From: an uncultured Ruminococcus sp.
Lineage (GTDB): Bacteria > Bacillota > Clostridia > Oscillospirales > Ruminococcaceae
Reading direction: 5' to 3'
Assembly: GCA_947174625.1 (NCBI GenBank)
Contig: CAMWJT010000034.1
Span: 1 to 9,432 of the forward strand
DNA length: 9,432 nucleotides
This document shows positions 6,725-9,432 of this stretch, one piece after another. The notes below the pieces were generated by a model. It made no database searches. It saw only the letters and a program-made list of their open reading frames with translations, and had not been told where the DNA came from. The position numbers and the translations under genes are program-made. Numbering within the stretch: position 1 is the first letter of the stretch; each line of letters begins with the position of its first letter.

Positions 6725-7579
6725 ATGATTGTAAAATCCGTCAGGGGACACTATACCGTAGTGTTCCCTGATGGTCTTATCCGGGAATGTCCGGCAAGGG
6801 GTATTCTGAATAAAAACAGAAAGGGATTATATACCGGCGATTTTGTCCGGGTTGAAAACGGTGTGATTTCTGAAGTGCTCCCCAGAAAAAACGAGATTAT
6901 CCGTCCGCCCCTTGCCAATCTGGATCAGTTATGTTTTGTGGTTTCCATGTGTGAACCACAGCCGAATCTGAGATTACTAGATCAGTTTATTGCCGTATCT
7001 GTTTATAAGCAGATTCAGCCATTATTGTTATTAACGAAAATTGATCTTGCATCCTGTGAAGAAATCCTGAAATTATACCAGTCCATCGGGATTCCAGTGC
7101 TTATTGTGGATTATCAGAATCCGGAAACGCTTGCAGTTGTCCGGGATGCGTTCCGTGGGAAGATCAGTGCGCTGACCGGAAATTCCGGCGCAGGCAAATC
7201 CACGCTTCTGAATGCACTGGATGAAAATTTTAAAATTCCGACAGGAGAGATCAGTCAGAAACTGGGCAGGGGTAAGCATACCACCCGGCAGGCACAGTTA
7301 TATGCACTCCGGGACGGCGGTTATATTGCAGATACACCAGGTTTTTCGACGTTTGAAACCATGCGTTATGCAGTTATCCGGAAAGAAGAATTAGCAGATT
7401 GTTTTGTAGAATTTTCGGCTTATCAGGGACGATGCAGATTTCATGACTGTTCACATATCTGTGAAAAAGGCTGTGCTGTTCTGGAGGCTGTCCGGGATGG
7501 GAACATTCCGGCAAGCCGTCATGAGAGTTACTGTGCGATGTATGAAGAAGCAAAACAAATCAGGGAGTGGGAATTATGA
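6725..7579 (+). CDS. rsgA: Small ribosomal subunit biogenesis GTPase RsgA (CpgA/YloQ/YjeQ)
   Basis: Circularly permuted GTPase that acts late in 30S subunit maturation. 284 aa from the chosen start, close to the Firmicutes norm. An OB-fold covers about 1-62 (MIVKSVRGHY, then GDFVRV). The GTPase motifs come in permuted order: G4 LLTKIDLA (102-109), G1 GNSGAGKST (152-160), G2 region GRGKHTT (181-187), G3 DTPG (203-206). A C-terminal zinc knuckle CRFHDCSHICEKGC has ligands C237, C242, H244 and C250. All expected motifs are intact. The start could instead be ATG 6698, adding nine residues (MRIIPEGAC) that resemble the PEG-containing start of Bacillus CpgA, but the Shine-Dalgarno favours 6725. The stop overlaps the thiN start (ATGA). 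In Bacillus this protein is itself a PrkC substrate, which fits its place beside the kinase. Confidence 0.96.
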   Translation: MIVKSVRGHYTVVFPDGLIRECPARGILNKNRKGLYTGDFVRVENGVISEVLPRKNEIIRPPLANLDQLCFVVSMCEPQPNLRLLDQFIAVSVYKQIQPLLLLTKIDLASCEEILKLYQSIGIPVLIVDYQNPETLAVVRDAFRGKISALTGNSGAGKSTLLNALDENFKIPTGEISQKLGRGKHTTRQAQLYALRDGGYIADTPGFSTFETMRYAVIRKEELADCFVEFSAYQGRCRFHDCSHICEKGCAVLEAVRDGNIPASRHESYCAMYEEAKQIREWEL

Positions 7580-8217
7580 AACAAGAAAATTTTAAAAAAT
7601 CTGTGATTATTGCCGGCGGTGAAGTGCATGAAAAAATACAGATCCCGGAGAATGCTTTTGTGATCTGTGCGGACTGTGGTTATCATCATGCACAGGCACA
7701 AGGGATCGTCCCGGATGTGATTGTCGGCGATTTCGATTCCTGTCAGAATCCGGACAAATTGCCGGATCATGCTGAAATTATCCGTCTGCCAGTCGAGAAA
7801 GATGTTTCTGATACCTGGTTTGCGGTACAGTATGCTGTAACGCAACTGCATTGCACGGAATTTCATGTCTATGGCACTTGCGGCGGAGCACGTGTCGATC
7901 ATATGATTGCCAATCTGCAATTATTGCATCATATGGGAGAACTGGGCTTGCAGACAAGATTTTATTATAAAAATCAAATTTTATTGTCAGTCAAAAACAG
8001 TGATTTTCAATTTTCCGGTCGGGATTATCCGGAATTCTCTGTGTTTGCATTGTCAGAAACCTGTTTTGTGACGATTTCCGGTGCAAAATATCTGCTCCAG
8101 GATCATGAATTAAAAAACACGTTCCCGTTAGGATTAAGCAACTGCTGTGATGCAAATTCTTTTCCGGAGATTTCCGTAAGGGATGGAATTGCGCTGTTAG
8201 TGCTAACAAAGAAATAA
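7576..8217 (+). CDS. thiN: Thiamine pyrophosphokinase
   Basis: Transfers pyrophosphate from ATP to thiamine to make the cofactor thiamine diphosphate; cytosolic. 213 aa, normal for the family. Catalytic/ATP-binding signatures in the N-terminal half: CADCGYHHA (31-39), VPDVIVGDFDS with D52 and D54 (45-55), VEKDVSDTWFAV (73-84, equivalent to the usual EKDxTD), and YGTCGGARVDHMIANL with R106, D108, H109 (99-114). The C-terminal beta domain, where thiamine binds at the dimer interface, includes VTISGAKYLL (165-174) and GLSNCC (186-191), where many relatives have GxSNE. ATG 7576 overlaps the rsgA stop by four bases, so translation is probably coupled; GTG 7567 is three codons upstream but lies in the likely Shine-Dalgarno. 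The rpe gene often found before thiN is absent. Confidence 0.94.
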   Translation: MKQENFKKSVIIAGGEVHEKIQIPENAFVICADCGYHHAQAQGIVPDVIVGDFDSCQNPDKLPDHAEIIRLPVEKDVSDTWFAVQYAVTQLHCTEFHVYGTCGGARVDHMIANLQLLHHMGELGLQTRFYYKNQILLSVKNSDFQFSGRDYPEFSVFALSETCFVTISGAKYLLQDHELKNTFPLGLSNCCDANSFPEISVRDGIALLVLTKK

Positions 8218-8240
8218 TTTAAAAATATTTTTAAATTATT
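8213..8240. repeat. Perfect 28-bp AT-only palindrome spanning the thiN stop
   Basis: Positions 8213-8240 equal their own reverse complement with no mismatch and no central loop, centred between 8226 and 8227. The thiN TAA (8215-8217) is inside it. The symmetry breaks at 8212/8241. It could be a weak terminator, a cruciform-prone element or the site of a symmetric DNA-binding protein upstream of the spoVM promoter. It has no following T-run. Confidence 0.9.
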
Positions 8241-8256
8241 ATCACAGATTTCCGGC

Positions 8257-8272
8257 TCCTGCATAGTATAAT
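8257..8272 (+). promoter_or_regulatory. Candidate spoVM promoter (-10 region)
   Basis: TCCTGCATAGTATAAT carries two overlapping -10 readings. CATAGTATA (8262-8270) fits the SigK-type CATAnnnTA and partly the SigE-type CATACAnT of mother-cell promoters. TATAAT (8267-8272) is a perfect sigma-A -10, but the -35 position, 17 bases upstream, reads ACAGAT. With no sigma-A -35, and because spoVM belongs to the mother-cell regulon in Bacillus, the sporulation reading is preferred, though no clear SigE -35 is visible either. Confidence 0.45.
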
Positions 8273-8303
8273 AGTATCTTAAATATTTTAAATTATTTCA
8301 CGC

Positions 8304-8309
8304 AGGAGG
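8304..8309 (+). promoter_or_regulatory. Ribosome binding site of spoVM
   Basis: A full AGGAGG lies 9 bases before ATG 8319. It is one of the strongest Shine-Dalgarno sites in the window and argues that this very short frame is translated. Confidence 0.8.
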
Positions 8310-8318
8310 CATCTACTT

Positions 8319-8411
8319 ATGAAGATTGTTGTGATTAAAAGTCCGAAACTGCTTGCTAGTATGTTCCGTCTGATGTTCCACATCCGGAAAGAAACCGAAT
8401 TTGAATCTTAA
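8319..8411 (+). CDS. spoVM: Stage V sporulation protein SpoVM-like peptide (30 aa)
   Basis: SpoVM is a tiny amphipathic-helix protein that binds the curved outer forespore membrane and, with SpoIVA, starts the spore coat basement layer. This frame encodes 30 residues beginning MKIVVIKSPK. Compared from memory with the 26-aa Bacillus subtilis peptide, it shares M1, K2, I6, K7, P9, K10, L12, R17 and M19, with the final Arg-Lys pair one place earlier (R23, K24). P9 is the residue known to matter for membrane-curvature recognition. The middle (LLASMFRLMFHI) can form an amphipathic helix. Support also comes from a strong Shine-Dalgarno, a dedicated terminator and position: thiN-spoVM is the order in Bacillus. 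The tail ETEFES is longer than in Bacillus. Alternatives are few; a chance ORF is unlikely given all these features. Confidence 0.88.
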   Translation: MKIVVIKSPKLLASMFRLMFHIRKETEFES

Positions 8412-8439
8412 ATTATAGTAAATTTAAAAAATCCAAAAT

Positions 8440-8481
8440 ACCGCAGAATGAAGATTCTTTCTCTGTTCTGTGGTGTTTTTT
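8440..8481 (+). terminator. Rho-independent terminator after spoVM
   Basis: ACCGCAGAA (8440-8448) pairs with TTCTGTGGT (8466-8474) over nine base pairs including one G-T wobble. A 17-base loop separates the arms and TTTTTT follows at 8476-8481. It lies 28 bases after the spoVM stop and separates spoVM from the next gene pair. Confidence 0.85.
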
Positions 8482-8483
8482 AT

Positions 8484-8513
8484 GGCATTTTATGCCGGAT
8501 TCCTGCATAGAAT
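8484..8513 (+). promoter_or_regulatory. Candidate SigE-like promoter before the membrane-protein/M50 pair
   Basis: GGCATTTT (8484-8491), 14 bases, then CATAGAAT (8506-8513) resembles the SigE pattern of a -35 like KMATATT and a -10 like CATACAnT. The -10 lies in TCCTGCATAG (8501-8510), identical to the ten bases before spoVM. The -35 overlaps a small dyad, GGCAT-TTT-ATGCC (8484-8496). No convincing sigma-A promoter was seen in this gap. Confidence 0.45.
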
Positions 8514-8555
8514 CTATAAAAAATTATATTTTTCAGGAAAGAAGTGAGAAATCTC

Positions 8556-8861
8556 ATGCAGGAAAATCAGGTAATTTTAGAAATCCCCGGACAAACTGAA
8601 AATGAAAACGGCGAATCCGAATGGCAGCCGCCTGTCCTTCGCCATGCAGAACCTTCTGAGAAAATTCACTCCCGGCGCTGTGTGGATGTGTTCTTTATGC
8701 AGTATGTCATCTGCATTTTTTTGCTCACGATTCTGTTTGCTGTCCGTCTCTATGATGAAAGTATTTTTCAGAATGCTGTGCATCTGTTTGAGACGTATTC
8801 TCATGCACCGACAGAACCCTGGCTTGCCGGATTTCTGGAATTTATCCAGACATGGAGCTGA
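8556..8861 (+). CDS. Small single-pass membrane protein of unknown function, coupled to M50 protease gene
   Basis: Not recognised as a named family. With ATG 8556 it has 101 residues; GTG 8544 would add four (MRNL) but overlaps the purine-rich AGGAAAGAAGTGAG that probably serves as Shine-Dalgarno. Residues 1-41 are hydrophilic and end in R40-R41. A single hydrophobic helix spans about 43-63. The remaining 38 residues, starting RLYDESIF and ending FIQTWS, would lie outside the membrane, giving an N-in/C-out topology by the positive-inside rule. The gene overlaps the following M50 protease gene by 10 bases, as expected for a two-gene unit. In Bacillus the gene before the protease spoIVFB encodes SpoIVFA, a single-pass N-in/C-out regulator with a LytM-like tail; this protein could be a much shortened equivalent, but that is inference from topology and context. 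Confidence 0.75.
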   Translation: MQENQVILEIPGQTENENGESEWQPPVLRHAEPSEKIHSRRCVDVFFMQYVICIFLLTILFAVRLYDESIFQNAVHLFETYSHAPTEPWLAGFLEFIQTWS

Positions 8862-9421
8862 ATTATAAAAATTTCCGGATTGGTATGGATTTCGGTTTTC
8901 CTGCCATGCTTGCCATTGCATTCCTGCAATCCGAACAGGACTTTATGAAGCAAATGCTGTTGGTCAGTCTGGTGCATGAGCTCGGACATGGTCTTGTGAT
9001 GTGTCTGACGGGGGCAGGCATCCGAGAAATCCGATTTCATGCGTCCGGTGTCCGGATGCTTACAAATCATTGGATGCTACATACCGGACAGGCTACCGGG
9101 ATTTATCTGAGCGGTCCTTTTGTGAATCTTCTGTTTGCATGGATCTTCTGGAATTCAGCGCCGGAAATGGCAATTCTGCATTTGTGCATGGGGATTTTTA
9201 ATCTGCTTCCTTACAAAATTCTGGATGGCGGGGCATTGCTCCGGCATGTTCTGGAACATCATCCGGACGTACTCCGGATTGTCCGGATTTTCTGCGTGAT
9301 CTTATCTGTTGTAGCGATCTGTGCAGGGTATTTTTTTGCAATTTATAATCCTGCCTGGTATCTGATGGCAATTTATCTGGCAATCTCAGAATTTTTTGTT
9401 GACAAATCTCCGGCTTTGTGA
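8852..9421 (+). CDS. M50-family intramembrane metalloprotease, compact SpoIVFB-like
   Basis: Predicted zinc-dependent site-2-type protease that cuts substrates within or near the membrane. It is 189 aa. The zinc motif HELGH (42-46) supplies two His ligands and the catalytic Glu; NLLPYKILDGG (117-127) carries the third ligand, D125. LSGPFVNLL (87-95) matches the conserved GPxxN segment. About five or six hydrophobic stretches are visible, roughly 17-25, 33-50, 83-100, 105-120, 143-163 and 166-182. SpoIVFB of Bacillus has about 288 aa with a C-terminal CBS domain; this protein ends right after its last helix, so no CBS domain is present. Proximity to spoVM and the upstream candidate SigE site suggest a role in sporulation, perhaps in pro-sigma-K processing, but another M50 role is possible. 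No good Shine-Dalgarno is seen before ATG 8852, consistent with coupling to the overlapping upstream gene; ATG 8885 is an alternative start. Confidence 0.88.
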   Translation: MELNYKNFRIGMDFGFPAMLAIAFLQSEQDFMKQMLLVSLVHELGHGLVMCLTGAGIREIRFHASGVRMLTNHWMLHTGQATGIYLSGPFVNLLFAWIFWNSAPEMAILHLCMGIFNLLPYKILDGGALLRHVLEHHPDVLRIVRIFCVILSVVAICAGYFFAIYNPAWYLMAIYLAISEFFVDKSPAL

Positions 9422-9427
9422 TAGAAT
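9399..9427 (+). promoter_or_regulatory. Sigma-A-type promoter at the right edge, for a gene beyond the window
   Basis: TTGACA (9399-9404) and TAGAAT (9422-9427) are 17 bases apart, an 11 of 12 match to consensus. The -35 and all of the spacer lie in the last codons and stop of the M50 gene; the -10 begins one base after the stop. The gene it serves lies outside the window. Confidence 0.75.
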
Positions 9428-9432
9428 ATAAG

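Noticed and set aside
8267..8272. TATAAT before spoVM as a housekeeping sigma-A promoter
   Set aside because: No -35 match at 16-18 bases upstream and no TG extension directly before it. The overlapping CATA element shared with the next gene is a better explanation, though sigma-A use is not excluded.
8602..8868. Alternative + frame over the small membrane protein
   Set aside because: Overlaps the 101-aa frame, lacks a Shine-Dalgarno, has no coherent hydrophobic pattern linking it to the protease, and its codon use is unlike its neighbours.
1..9432. tRNA, rRNA, riboswitch, CRISPR or mobile-element signals
   Set aside because: All gaps are under 150 bases and AT-rich. No cloverleaf, T-box, thiamine-riboswitch-like structure, spaced repeats, transposase or terminal inverted repeats were seen, including upstream of thiN, where the gene overlaps rsgA and leaves no leader.

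Overview
This window reads as the chromosome of a Gram-positive, spore-forming Clostridia-type Firmicute, most like a Ruminococcus/Oscillospiraceae relative. The evidence is gene order (def-fmt-rsmB-rlmN-prpC-prkC-rsgA-thiN-spoVM is a classic Firmicutes arrangement), a PASTA-domain Ser/Thr kinase with its PP2C phosphatase, purine-rich Shine-Dalgarno sites, AT-rich spacers and a SpoVM-like gene. The species call is inference. All supported genes lie on the + strand, and there is no sign of phage, IS elements, CRISPR or RNA genes.

Positions 1-3483 are a tight translation-quality block: the 3' end of peptide deformylase (def), methionyl-tRNA formyltransferase (fmt), 16S rRNA m5C methyltransferase (rsmB) and the radical-SAM enzyme RlmN. 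Def and Fmt act at opposite ends of the N-formyl cycle; RsmB and RlmN modify rRNA (RlmN also tRNA).

Positions 3484-8217 start with a near-consensus sigma-A promoter (TTGACA, 17 bp, TATGAT) followed by a three-copy 9-bp tandem repeat in the leader. Then come the PP2C phosphatase (prpC), the membrane PASTA kinase (prkC), the ribosome-assembly GTPase RsgA and thiamine pyrophosphokinase (thiN). The kinase has an extremely acidic juxtamembrane linker and a long Pro/Asp-rich extracellular tail. rsgA and thiN overlap by ATGA, with no rpe gene between them. A perfect 28-bp AT-only palindrome spans the thiN stop codon.

Positions 8218-9432 look sporulation-linked. A 30-codon gene after thiN matches the short sporulation peptide SpoVM in length, residue pattern and chromosomal position, and it ends at a good intrinsic terminator. 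Next come a 101-aa single-pass membrane protein and an overlapping compact M50 (site-2 protease type) metallopeptidase, which could be a reduced SpoIVFA/SpoIVFB-like pair. The regions upstream of spoVM and of this pair share an exact TCCTGCATAG followed by WAT, resembling a mother-cell sigma (SigE/SigK) -10 element. The window ends in another near-consensus sigma-A promoter whose -35 and spacer lie inside the last codons of the M50 gene.

No wholly new system is evident. The most interesting parts are the tiny spoVM gene with the neighbouring membrane-protein/M50 pair, the shared promoter-like element, the palindrome and repeat elements, and the unusual architecture of the PASTA kinase.
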